Assembly (NCBI GenBank): GCA_035542975.1
Contig: DATKKK010000042.1
Location: 1-12,513 of the forward strand
Reading direction: 5' to 3'
From: DATKKK01 sp035542975
GTDB taxonomy: Archaea > Thermoproteota > Bathyarchaeia > Bathyarchaeales > Bathycorpusculaceae
DNA length: 12,513 nucleotides
Both the position numbers and the translations under genes were made by a program. Below, one piece after another: positions 5,400-12,155 of this stretch; the first letter of the stretch is position 1, and each line of letters opens with the position of its first letter. A model generated the notes under the pieces. That model saw only the letters and a list, made by a program, of their open reading frames with translations. It was not told the DNA's origin and did not search any database.

Positions 5400-7448
5400 T
5401 TATCCTTCTAAGATGCGACCTTTACTGTATGGAATAAACTCTCGAATCACTTCGCCTGACGCCTTCAATACCTCCACGCGTTTTTCATTAGGCAATCTCG
5501 CCGCCAAAGTCTTTAAGACACATTTAAACAGTTCTTTGCCGCTTAAATCTCCAGGCATTATGAGCACGTACACGCTTGTTTTGGCTTTAACCGCATCGAT
5601 GGGTCCTCCGATGAGCTGCGTGTTGCTGTCTTCAACGATGATGCCCACGGCTAGTTTTAGTGGAACGTTTCGCAGCCAATTTCTTTCGCCGCGAACCATG
5701 AATGCACCGTGTCCAACGGATTCGCCTGAAGGTCCGCCTTTACTTAGTTGTTCTGGCTTGATCCAATAAACGTCTACGCTTCCGAAGCTTTCGCGCCAGC
5801 CTCTCGAGAATGCGGCTGCAAACTCGGCTGCTTCTTTCAAGACCTGTTCACTAGGTTTCTTGTTTTCTGTTTTGACAACAACAAATGGTGCACCAACGAC
5901 GTCGCTGTGGAAGACTATGTCCCAAACTTCCGTATGTTTCTTAACTAGAACTTCATTACTGACAGCGTCTTTGCCTGCAACAACCAAAAACCCGTCGGAA
6001 GAGATGAACCAGTGGAATTTTTCAAACCATGCTTTCAGTTTTATCCTGTTTTTTTGAGCCTCTTTCACAGCTTCAACAGGTTTTGTTGCTTCCAACACCT
6101 CAACCGTTCTTGTTTGTTCTTCCACTCTACTCAGTTTCTCTCGTGAGTCTGTCAGGGCAGTTTTTGTGCCTTCCAATTTTTGTTTTGAACGCTTGCTTCG
6201 TTCATAGAAACCTGCGGCATTCTCGAATAGACTCATGCGTATGGTCAAGCCGAAGGACAAGTCATCAACATGAACGTTAATTACTAGGTTTTTTGTGTCA
6301 AAAGATTCAAAGAAAGAGCTTGGCAGTGCACCTGTCTTTTTCTCTGTTAAAACTTCTGAAACGAGTTCTTTCCATTGTTTTCCAGCGTGGAGACAAGCCA
6401 AGAATTTATCAAACAAGACCTGTAACTCGCTTGCATGCGCATAAATCAAGTCGCCGATGTGCCTTTCCAGTTTTGCTTTACCCTCAGCCTCATCTAAAGT
6501 TTTTTCTTGATCCTCAATTATCCTCTTTAGTCTTTCTGCTTCCCGTCTTAGCTTATCTACTTCTATTCCTGCTGTGGCTTTTTCAACCGCGCTCACTTTG
6601 ACGTAGAATTCGTCCAGTGCCTCGTTGAAACTCGCATAGGGTTGATTTTTCAGCGTTTCATAACGTTCTAGTTTGAAGGGCACAACATCGATGAAATCGT
6701 TTTTCTCGTCAAGAACAATTTGAGGCTCCAATCTACCAGTGGTAACGTACGAAAGCAAGTTGTGCAGAGTGTCAAACATCACATTGAAATCTCTGTCGCT
6801 TAATGCATCGCACGGCTTGTTTTTGTCAACGCTTGCCCTCAGTAAAGTTTCTTCTGCATAGACACCGCCGATGCTTAGGAACCTCACTAAAGCTCTGACC
6901 GCTTCAACGTTACCGAATTTCTTTAAGCCTTCACGCAGTTCTTCTTTGTTAACTCTGAACGGGTTCAGACCTGTGGAAGGCGCGAACAAGAAGGGTTCGC
7001 CACGAAGAATGTTTCTGTCGCGCATGCGTCTATAGCTTAGAGCCTGCAAGATTGTGTCTTTCCCGTCTACGAGGATGAAGTTGCCGTCGCTGAAAAGCTC
7101 AAGGATAAGTTGCACTCCGCCCTCTTTACTCTTGAACTTGAAAATGACAACCCGTTCAAACTCGTGTTGATCAACCTCTATTAGCCAAGCTTCACGCAGG
7201 TATTTTCTTAAAGCCATGCAGAATGCAGGTGGAGTTGAAGGCTTTTCTAAACTATAAGAGGTCAAATGCAGTTTTCTACCCGCCTCTAGAACCAAATTGA
7301 GGGGAGGACTATTCATTTTATGCAGTTTGAGAAGCAAAGTTTTGGAGTCAAGCTGGTAAACATTGCTAACATGAGAATCTCGAATTACTTCTTTTAATTC
7401 TCGAACAACTGCTGCCACGTCAAAGCTTGTAAACTCCTTCTTATGCAA
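5400..7448 (-). CDS. rqcH: NFACT family protein, archaeal RqcH/Rqc2 (NEMF) homolog
   Basis: A 682-residue NFACT protein. Homologs bind peptidyl-tRNA on obstructed large ribosomal subunits and recruit tRNA to add C-terminal tails (Ala tails in bacteria, CAT tails in yeast), marking the stalled chain for degradation. The order is as expected: NFACT-N (about 1-155, starting with EFTSFDVAAVVREL), an HhH-like region (about 160-240), coiled coil (about 293-345), a second helical segment (about 413-470), and NFACT-R (about 475-600, with SSDGFLVVAGKDA and KGGPSGESVGHGAFM). The early Asp (D10) is kept, but the Asp-Arg motif, Asp98-Arg99 in yeast Rqc2, reads Glu98-Arg99 here (EFERVVIF). The start is TTG 7448, supported by GTGA 6 nt upstream; an ATG just before it is out of frame. 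It is monocistronic with its own TATA box. Confidence 0.93.
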   Translation of the reverse strand: MHKKEFTSFDVAAVVRELKEVIRDSHVSNVYQLDSKTLLLKLHKMNSPPLNLVLEAGRKLHLTSYSLEKPSTPPAFCMALRKYLREAWLIEVDQHEFERVVIFKFKSKEGGVQLILELFSDGNFILVDGKDTILQALSYRRMRDRNILRGEPFLFAPSTGLNPFRVNKEELREGLKKFGNVEAVRALVRFLSIGGVYAEETLLRASVDKNKPCDALSDRDFNVMFDTLHNLLSYVTTGRLEPQIVLDEKNDFIDVVPFKLERYETLKNQPYASFNEALDEFYVKVSAVEKATAGIEVDKLRREAERLKRIIEDQEKTLDEAEGKAKLERHIGDLIYAHASELQVLFDKFLACLHAGKQWKELVSEVLTEKKTGALPSSFFESFDTKNLVINVHVDDLSFGLTIRMSLFENAAGFYERSKRSKQKLEGTKTALTDSREKLSRVEEQTRTVEVLEATKPVEAVKEAQKNRIKLKAWFEKFHWFISSDGFLVVAGKDAVSNEVLVKKHTEVWDIVFHSDVVGAPFVVVKTENKKPSEQVLKEAAEFAAAFSRGWRESFGSVDVYWIKPEQLSKGGPSGESVGHGAFMVRGERNWLRNVPLKLAVGIIVEDSNTQLIGGPIDAVKAKTSVYVLIMPGDLSGKELFKCVLKTLAARLPNEKRVEVLKASGEVIREFIPYSKGRILEG

Positions 7449-7484
7449 GACATTTCACTTTTAATAAGGTATATTTCATAACAC

Positions 7485-7493
7485 TATAAATAG
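7485..7493 (-). promoter_or_regulatory. TATA box of the NFACT gene
   Basis: The minus strand reads CTATTTATA, centred about 40 nt upstream of the TTG start. A transcript beginning near 7464 would have a leader of about 16 nt that includes the GTGA ribosome-binding element. Confidence 0.45.
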
Positions 7494-7563
7494 CAAACTT
7501 ACCTCGTCTCAAAAGACTGATGCTTAGCCATAATAATCTTGCCTTCTTGTTTTATCATTCGTT

Positions 7564-7586
7564 AAAAACCTTGAAAAAACGGAAAA
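7564..7586 (-). terminator. T-rich terminator after the cohesin/dockerin gene
   Basis: On the minus strand, 30-55 nt past the stop codon, T4, T6 and T5 runs follow one another closely after a C5 run. This repeated oligo-T arrangement is the usual archaeal terminator and separates the gene from the NFACT promoter. Confidence 0.5.
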
Positions 7587-7616
7587 CGGGGGTTTAGCTA
7601 ATTCTGATTTCGTCTG

Positions 7617-9149
7617 TTATGGGACTTTTTTTCCATACTGGTACGCAATCGTAGCCAAGTCAAGTATATCTATTCTGTAGTATGTTATTGGAAAAACGTT
7701 GTTGAAGTTAACATTTGGGTTCCAGTTAGGCTCGCCTTCTGTAGAATTGTAGCTGATTGATCCCAGCACGAGGTCGAGGATGTCAACTTTTCCATCACCA
7801 TTTGCGTCGCCCAGCAGGTTTGAAACTTTCACGTAATCGCTACCGTCGAATGAAACTCCAGTGGCAAGTTTTCCAGTGATGACAAAAGTCTCCGTTAGTT
7901 TGAAGATGCCTGCGTGACCTGCACCTGCTAAAGTTGTTACTTGCGTTCGATTGAACTTGATTAGCATATCGTCGATGCCATCACCATCATAGTCTCCAAC
8001 TTTGGATGCTGATGCATTCGCAGAAATCGTGCCGTTAAGTTTGACGGTTGAAACATCAATGTCGTTTACGTCGTAACCCTCAGGGAGCTCAACGTAAACT
8101 GTTAACCATTGACCTTTAGTTTTCAAGTCTAAGGCGTCTGGTTTGACATCCACGGTTGCAGTAATCTTGAAAACAGCCGAGTTGGAGAAAAAGCCGTCTC
8201 CTGGCGTGTTGAATGTTATGTTTGCGTTCGTATTATCTTTAAGTATGACGTCATGCAAATCTATGCCAGTTTCACCTGTAGCCAGAACGTGGAATTTGAT
8301 GGTTGCCAATGAAAAATTTCCGCTAATCGGAGAAGCGGGTGACACTAGTGAAGAATGTATTCTCACGTTACCCGGTACTTGCGTAATGGTTGGCACTGGG
8401 AATGCAATGTTTCCTGTGACTTGGGCAACATTCAGCAATGTAGTGTTGTAGGCAAGCGCAAAATCATAGCTGTAAAGGTTTTGGATTTTTTTAACATCTA
8501 CGGAAATGCTGAAGTTGTTGCTGGGCACCAATGTTGAATTCACTATAGATGATGGATTGACGAATATGTCAGCAGGCGGTGGAGGCGGAGGCACATAGTT
8601 GACGAATACTCCATTCTTTTCTGTATGATCAATTGGGTTACCACTCTTCTCTGCAAGGGTGCAAGCAACAATCTTAAGCGGTGAAGTGCCAAGCCCTACC
8701 ACTTGGAAGGTCATCGTGAAAATCGTGCCGCTTCCGTTGAAAGTCTTAGCAGGAGCCAACGAAGCCTCGGAAAGCCAGTACATCGTTCCTGGCTCAGAGT
8801 CTACCATAGACGCGTTTTCGTCAACCTGATCTATTACGTTAATTGTGTTCTTGTGCAGTATGCCACTTGGATATGTTTCTACAGGAATCTCCTTTACATG
8901 ACTAGCGTATTTTATTATCGATTTATTCCACGCAAACTGGATGTCAATGCCGTAAAGGTTTGTAACGTTGGCCACTTTAACGCTAATCGTGAATGTTGAC
9001 GGAGAAAACACATTCTTAACTTCAGATGGATCTACGTAAACAACGGCAGTCGTTTCAGCCTTGATTAGAGTTAAAGTGCCTAGAAACGTCATGCTTAGAG
9101 TGAGCAAGATTATTAAGAATAACGTCCGTGCCTCAAGTTTTCGGTACAT
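7617..9149 (-). CDS. Secreted protein with two cohesin-like domains and a C-terminal dockerin
   Basis: The 510-residue protein starts with an N-terminal signal or anchor helix (RTLFLIILLTLSMTFLGTL, about 8-30). Two cohesin-like beta-sandwiches follow (about 35-185 and 195-330), each opening with a V-x-P-S phrase and containing the 'NLYG/YS-hydrophobic' strand (NLYGIDIQFAW and NLYSYDFALAY). They are joined by a proline run (PPPPPPP). A third beta domain (about 332-440) carries an Asp-rich Ca2+-like loop, GDYDGDGIDD. The C-terminus is a type I dockerin: a full first repeat, GDANGDGKVDILDL, and a second repeat keeping the helix IDILDLATIAYQYG with a changed loop. Cohesin-dockerin pairs bind with high affinity in cellulosomes; in archaea they occur without cellulosomes and their role is unclear. 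No catalytic domain is present, so a scaffold, adhesion or envelope role is inferred. The ATG at 9149 has GGAG about 12 nt upstream. Confidence 0.88.
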   Translation of the reverse strand: MYRKLEARTLFLIILLTLSMTFLGTLTLIKAETTAVVYVDPSEVKNVFSPSTFTISVKVANVTNLYGIDIQFAWNKSIIKYASHVKEIPVETYPSGILHKNTINVIDQVDENASMVDSEPGTMYWLSEASLAPAKTFNGSGTIFTMTFQVVGLGTSPLKIVACTLAEKSGNPIDHTEKNGVFVNYVPPPPPPADIFVNPSSIVNSTLVPSNNFSISVDVKKIQNLYSYDFALAYNTTLLNVAQVTGNIAFPVPTITQVPGNVRIHSSLVSPASPISGNFSLATIKFHVLATGETGIDLHDVILKDNTNANITFNTPGDGFFSNSAVFKITATVDVKPDALDLKTKGQWLTVYVELPEGYDVNDIDVSTVKLNGTISANASASKVGDYDGDGIDDMLIKFNRTQVTTLAGAGHAGIFKLTETFVITGKLATGVSFDGSDYVKVSNLLGDANGDGKVDILDLVLGSISYNSTEGEPNWNPNVNFNNVFPITYYRIDILDLATIAYQYGKKVP

Positions 9150-9254
9150 AACTATCCTGTCTCCTTAGCAAGTGCTTACTTATACAGAAACATAAGCGTT
9201 ATGGATTATTTTTCTAGCAACATGGATAAATAGGCAACTTTAAATCTGTATTAG

Positions 9255-9262
9255 AAATATAA
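9255..9262 (+). promoter_or_regulatory. TATA-like box of the EMC6-like membrane protein gene
   Basis: AAATATAA is centred about 27 nt before the ATG at 9285, which fits a leaderless transcript; no Shine-Dalgarno precedes the ATG. A second candidate, CTTTAAAT at 9238-9245, would instead give a leader of about 18 nt. Confidence 0.4.
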
Positions 9263-9284
9263 GTTGCAAAGGCGTTAAAGCAGC

Positions 9285-9590
9285 ATGAAACCGTTGCAGA
9301 CTATTTATTGGCTTAGGCTAGGTTTAGGAGTGTTTGCAGCTGTACTGTGCGCGGTCTATGTCTGGGCATCACCAGGAGAACTAACTACAGGGGGAGGAAA
9401 TCTTTTCACTCTCATGAACAGCATGTCCATTGCTTTAGCCGTTTACTTAGTCTCTTACTATGTTATAAAAAGCAAGTATCTAACATTAGTTGAAAAGCCC
9501 ACAAAGCTGGTGACCACAGGAATAGGCGTTTATTTCCTCGCATGGCTAGTTTTCTGGGTTTTGTTCTACACGATACTAGTTGGATATTAA
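9285..9590 (+). CDS. Small three-helix membrane protein, EMC6-like (Rab5ip family candidate)
   Basis: The 101-residue protein has three predicted membrane helices (about 7-28, 42-63 and 74-98) joined by short loops, with a basic and acidic patch (KSKYLTLVEKPTK) before the third. The C-terminal helix, TTGIGVYFLAWLVFWVLFYTILVGY read from residue 77, lines up well with the last helix of human EMC6 as I recall it: a T-G pair, then a shared F-W, a following Y three or four residues on, and a final Y. An Arg in the first helix and the length also match. EMC6 is a core subunit of the ER membrane protein complex, next to the Oxa1-type insertase EMC3; archaeal relatives of both have been proposed. That assignment rests on remembered similarity. 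Its stop overlaps by 4 bp the stop of the convergent radA-linked gene. Confidence 0.7.
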   Translation: MKPLQTIYWLRLGLGVFAAVLCAVYVWASPGELTTGGGNLFTLMNSMSIALAVYLVSYYVIKSKYLTLVEKPTKLVTTGIGVYFLAWLVFWVLFYTILVGY

Positions 9591-10030
9591 TCTTCTTCTA
9601 TGAAGTTTTCCATAGTCGCTTGGTTTGAGTCGCTCCTCAAAGTCTGGAGCTTACCGTTATTGTTGAATGTAGCGCCGTTCACGTTTGGAATATCCATTCT
9701 GCTGAGCACGCGCATGCAATCTGCCCAAGCGGAGAAGAAGCCACGGTCAAAATCTCCGTGAAGCTTGCTTCCTACATGATCCAGAAACTCGCGTTTATAA
9801 TTGTGCAATGCGACTTTGTCAGTTAGATCAAGTTTTGGGAAGAACGCGTATGCGTCGCCGTTTGTCTTGCGTGAAAGGTACATGCCGTACAGTGCTCTGA
9901 AGTATCCTCGGTTCCACTCGGTCTTGTGCATTTTCTGTTTAAGCCTTTCTAGTTCGCGTTCTGCTTCGGTGAATTGTCTATTGACTATGAGCTGAAAGAA
10001 TCGTGTAACCAACGCTGAAGGGATGGGCAT
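9587..10030 (-). CDS. Conserved-looking protein of unknown function, second gene of the radA operon
   Basis: The 147-residue soluble protein is mainly helical in its first two thirds. The segment from about 5 to 58 (ALVTRFFQLIVNRQF, AERELERLKQKM, RGYFRALYGMYLSRK) has a helix-turn-helix-turn pattern like a TPR or similar helical hairpin. The next part has conserved-looking aromatic and charged positions (HNYKREFLDHVGSK, RGFFSAWADCM). The last 35 residues are N- and S-rich and probably disordered. I do not recognise a named family. It starts 2 nt after the RadA stop codon on the same strand with no separate promoter or good Shine-Dalgarno, so it is co-transcribed and probably translationally coupled to radA. 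A role in recombination or repair is a guess from that coupling. Confidence 0.82.
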   Translation of the reverse strand: MPIPSALVTRFFQLIVNRQFTEAERELERLKQKMHKTEWNRGYFRALYGMYLSRKTNGDAYAFFPKLDLTDKVALHNYKREFLDHVGSKLHGDFDRGFFSAWADCMRVLSRMDIPNVNGATFNNNGKLQTLRSDSNQATMENFIEED

Positions 10031-10032
10031 CC

Positions 10033-11061
10033 TTAATGACCACGAGGCTTAGTTTTCTCCTCTTCGGAAGCATCCTCTATGCCGTTCTCGGTTATTTTAA
10101 ATATTTCCTCTCCTTCAGGCAGATACGGGCTTGAAACAAGCCGAGCTATGCGTATGGGACCATGCGCCGCTCTCCGCAGATAAATCCTAGTATGGCTCGT
10201 GTGCCCAACGATGTGTCCTCCAATAGGATGAACAGCGTCTCCGAAAAACACGTCAGGCTTAGCCATAACTTGATTCGTCACAACCGCCACTGCATTAAAA
10301 GCCCTAGCCAAACCAATGAGTTTGTGCATATGCTTGTTCAGTTTCTGCTGCCTCGAAGCCAGCATTTCGCGTCCAATGTACTCGCTTCGGAAATGCGCTG
10401 TCAAAGAATCAACGATTATCAGCTTCACGTTGTTTTGCTTGATGATTTCATCAGCGTTGTTTAAGAGAAACATTTGATGATCTGAAGTGTATGCTTCAGC
10501 ATAGATAATGTTTTTGACGACCTCCTCAGGGATAAGCCCCAGATGCTTAGACATGGAGACAATCCGTTCTGTTCTAAAAGTGTTCTCAGTATCAACGTAT
10601 AGCACAGAGCCGTTAAGTCCGCCTCTTTCAGGAGGCAACTGCACATTCACGCATAATTGATGGCAAATCTGGCTTTTTCCGCTGCCATACTCGCCGTAAA
10701 ACTCGGTGATAGTTTGTGTTTCTAAGCCTCCGTCAACAAGTCTGTCTACTACTTTGCTTCCTGTGGTTAAGCGCAAAACGTTCTTGCGCATCTTGAGTAA
10801 TTCGTCTGCACGAATGAATGACACGCCGATTGATCCGCGTGCCTCCTCGATGACGGCAAATGCCTTCTTCTCGCTTATGCCTGCAGGTTCCAACTCGCGA
10901 GCTGTAGCCATGGCTAAAGACTCGATGGTGTGGAAACCCATTTCCTGCAGTTTTTGCGCGGTGGCAGGGCCAATGCCTGGAAGGTCTTCGAGAAACTCGT
11001 ACTTTTTCCTAACGGCATTGACTACGTCACCGCTCTCCTTTCTCTCTTCTTCTTCAGTCAT
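10033..11061 (-). CDS. radA: DNA repair and recombination protein RadA
   Basis: Archaeal RecA/Rad51-family recombinase of 342 residues. It forms ATP-dependent filaments on single-stranded DNA and carries out strand exchange. The N-terminal domain holds the helix-hairpin-helix LPGIGPATAQKLQEMG (about 27-42). The polymerisation motif F-x-x-A (FIRA, 82-85) in the linker docks into the next monomer. The ATPase core has Walker A GEYGSGKS (123-130), the TENTFR strand (158-163) and Walker B LIIVD (D218). Then come the HFRSEYIGR and VTNQVMAKPD segments, the latter leading into the DNA-binding L2 region and GGHIVGH. Length and motifs match canonical RadA (about 320-350), not the short paralog RadB. 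The ATG at 11061 is followed by an acidic tail, MTEEEER. It lies 2 nt upstream of the 147-aa gene. Confidence 0.98.
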   Translation of the reverse strand: MTEEEERKESGDVVNAVRKKYEFLEDLPGIGPATAQKLQEMGFHTIESLAMATARELEPAGISEKKAFAVIEEARGSIGVSFIRADELLKMRKNVLRLTTGSKVVDRLVDGGLETQTITEFYGEYGSGKSQICHQLCVNVQLPPERGGLNGSVLYVDTENTFRTERIVSMSKHLGLIPEEVVKNIIYAEAYTSDHQMFLLNNADEIIKQNNVKLIIVDSLTAHFRSEYIGREMLASRQQKLNKHMHKLIGLARAFNAVAVVTNQVMAKPDVFFGDAVHPIGGHIVGHTSHTRIYLRRAAHGPIRIARLVSSPYLPEGEEIFKITENGIEDASEEEKTKPRGH

Positions 11062-11084
11062 GAATATTCACTCTTCTTTATCGG

Positions 11085-11101
11085 TTCACTGAAACAGTGA
11101 A
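11085..11101. promoter_or_regulatory. Perfect 17-bp palindrome at the predicted radA transcription start (operator candidate)
   Basis: TTCACTG and CAGTGAA form a perfect 7-bp inverted repeat around AAA. The radA TATA box centred near 11115 predicts a start near 11090, inside this palindrome. A protein bound here would block transcription initiation, so it looks like an operator. As RNA it could also form a short 5' hairpin. Confidence 0.5.
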
Positions 11102-11110
11102 TAAAAGCCA

Positions 11111-11119
11111 TATTTAAAA
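11111..11119 (-). promoter_or_regulatory. TATA box of the radA operon
   Basis: The minus strand reads TTTTAAATA, a near-consensus archaeal TATA box, in the gap between the divergent radA and fumarase genes. It lies about 54 nt before the radA ATG and predicts a leader of about 28 nt. Confidence 0.6.
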
Positions 11120-11190
11120 CACGCGAAACACAAACGCATCTAGTACGGGGAGAGATGAGTTAAAGTGATCAACATTCTGTTTTGCAAAAT

Positions 11191-11210
11191 GCTTAAGACA
11201 AGGTATAAGT
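11191..11210 (+). promoter_or_regulatory. Candidate promoter elements of the fumarase operon
   Basis: Two weak TATA-like strings lie upstream of the ATG at 11238: GCTTAAGA at 11191-11198 and GTATAAGT at 11203-11210. They predict starts near 11220 or 11232. No Shine-Dalgarno precedes the ATG, which favours a leaderless or very short leader. The A/T run around 11216-11231 (GTTTTT...AAAAAC) separates them from the start codon. Confidence 0.3.
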
Positions 11211-11237
11211 ACGTGGTTTTTTCATAAAAACAGAAAC

Positions 11238-12143
11238 ATGGAAAGAGGGAAAAAAGCTTTGGAGACAGCAAAAATTGTTGAAAGCGTTGCTTTTAACGTT
11301 CTGAAACAAGCAGTGATCTATCTGCCTGACGATGTTAAACAAGCACTAAAGAAGGCATACGCTGAAGAAACGAGCGACACGGGCAAAACACAGTTAAAAA
11401 CGATCTTGGACAACGTTGAACTTGCCGAAAAATACCAGGCGCCAGTATGCCAAGACACTGGGACTATCATATTCTACGTTAAAGCGGGTGCTCAAGCAAA
11501 GAACTTGGACAAGGTTGAAGAAGCATTGATAAATGCGACAAGAAAAGCCACGAAGGAAGTACCTTTACGACCGAACGCGGTACATCCGTTCACGGGGAAG
11601 AATAGCGGCGACAACACGGGACGGTACATACCGTATGTAAACTGGGAAATCGTGTCTGGCGACAAAATTGAGATGACGGTTATGACGAAGGGTGGGGGTT
11701 CAGAGAACGTGTGCATCGGCGGGATGATTGTTCCTGGTGAAGGAATAAACGGGTTGAAGAAGTTTGTGGTTGACGCGGTGATTAAGGCTGGAGCGCAGCC
11801 TTGTCCGCCGAACATTCTGGGAATTGCGATGGGTGGCGGTGCTGACATTTCAATGAAGTTGGCTAAGAAGGCGTTGATGATTCCTCTGACTGAGCATAAC
11901 TCTGATCCTGAGATTGCTAAGCTTGAGAACGAGATATTTGAGGCGGTGAACATGACGGGAATTGGTCCTATGGGGCTTGGCGGAAAGACTACGGTTTTAG
12001 GTGTGCACATAGATTATGCGTACAGGCATCCAGCGTCGTTTCCTGCGGCGGTGGCTTTTAACTGTTGGGCGGCACGCAGGGCTTCGGCAAGGATCAGCGC
12101 AGACGGCAGTGTGGAGTATTTGACGCATAAACTAAAATGGTAA
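11238..12143 (+). CDS. Fumarate hydratase class I, alpha subunit
   Basis: The 301-residue N-terminal (catalytic, iron-sulfur) subunit of a two-subunit class I fumarase, which interconverts fumarate and malate using an oxygen-sensitive [4Fe-4S] cluster. The three ligand cysteines can be placed by comparison with E. coli FumA: C71 in APVCQDTGT, C189 in QPCPPN and C277 in FNCWAARR. Other family motifs are HPFTGKNSGDNTGR, the KGGGSEN loop and GIAMGGGAD. Tartrate dehydratase alpha has the same fold and cannot be fully excluded, but fumarase is the usual role in archaeal genomes. The beta subunit follows after 12 nt, so the two are co-transcribed. The ATG at 11238 begins MERGKK; no Shine-Dalgarno is seen. 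Confidence 0.93.
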   Translation: MERGKKALETAKIVESVAFNVLKQAVIYLPDDVKQALKKAYAEETSDTGKTQLKTILDNVELAEKYQAPVCQDTGTIIFYVKAGAQAKNLDKVEEALINATRKATKEVPLRPNAVHPFTGKNSGDNTGRYIPYVNWEIVSGDKIEMTVMTKGGGSENVCIGGMIVPGEGINGLKKFVVDAVIKAGAQPCPPNILGIAMGGGADISMKLAKKALMIPLTEHNSDPEIAKLENEIFEAVNMTGIGPMGLGGKTTVLGVHIDYAYRHPASFPAAVAFNCWAARRASARISADGSVEYLTHKLKW

Positions 12144-12155
12144 GGTGAGTGATGT

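Noticed and set aside
7005..7025. D144-R145 in the NFACT protein (RMRDRNIL) as the catalytic Asp-Arg motif
   Set aside because: It lies some 45 residues too far along; the position matching yeast Asp98-Arg99 is Glu98-Arg99 in EFERVVIF.
11216..11231. GTTTTT...AAAAAC inverted repeat just before the fumarase start
   Set aside because: It is an A/T run of low complexity in an AT-rich leader; such symmetry is expected by chance and no binding pattern is evident.
11492..12010. 172-aa open frame on the minus strand inside the fumarase alpha gene
   Set aside because: The plus-strand frame has all class I fumarase motifs; the opposite frame is a proline- and serine-rich shadow.
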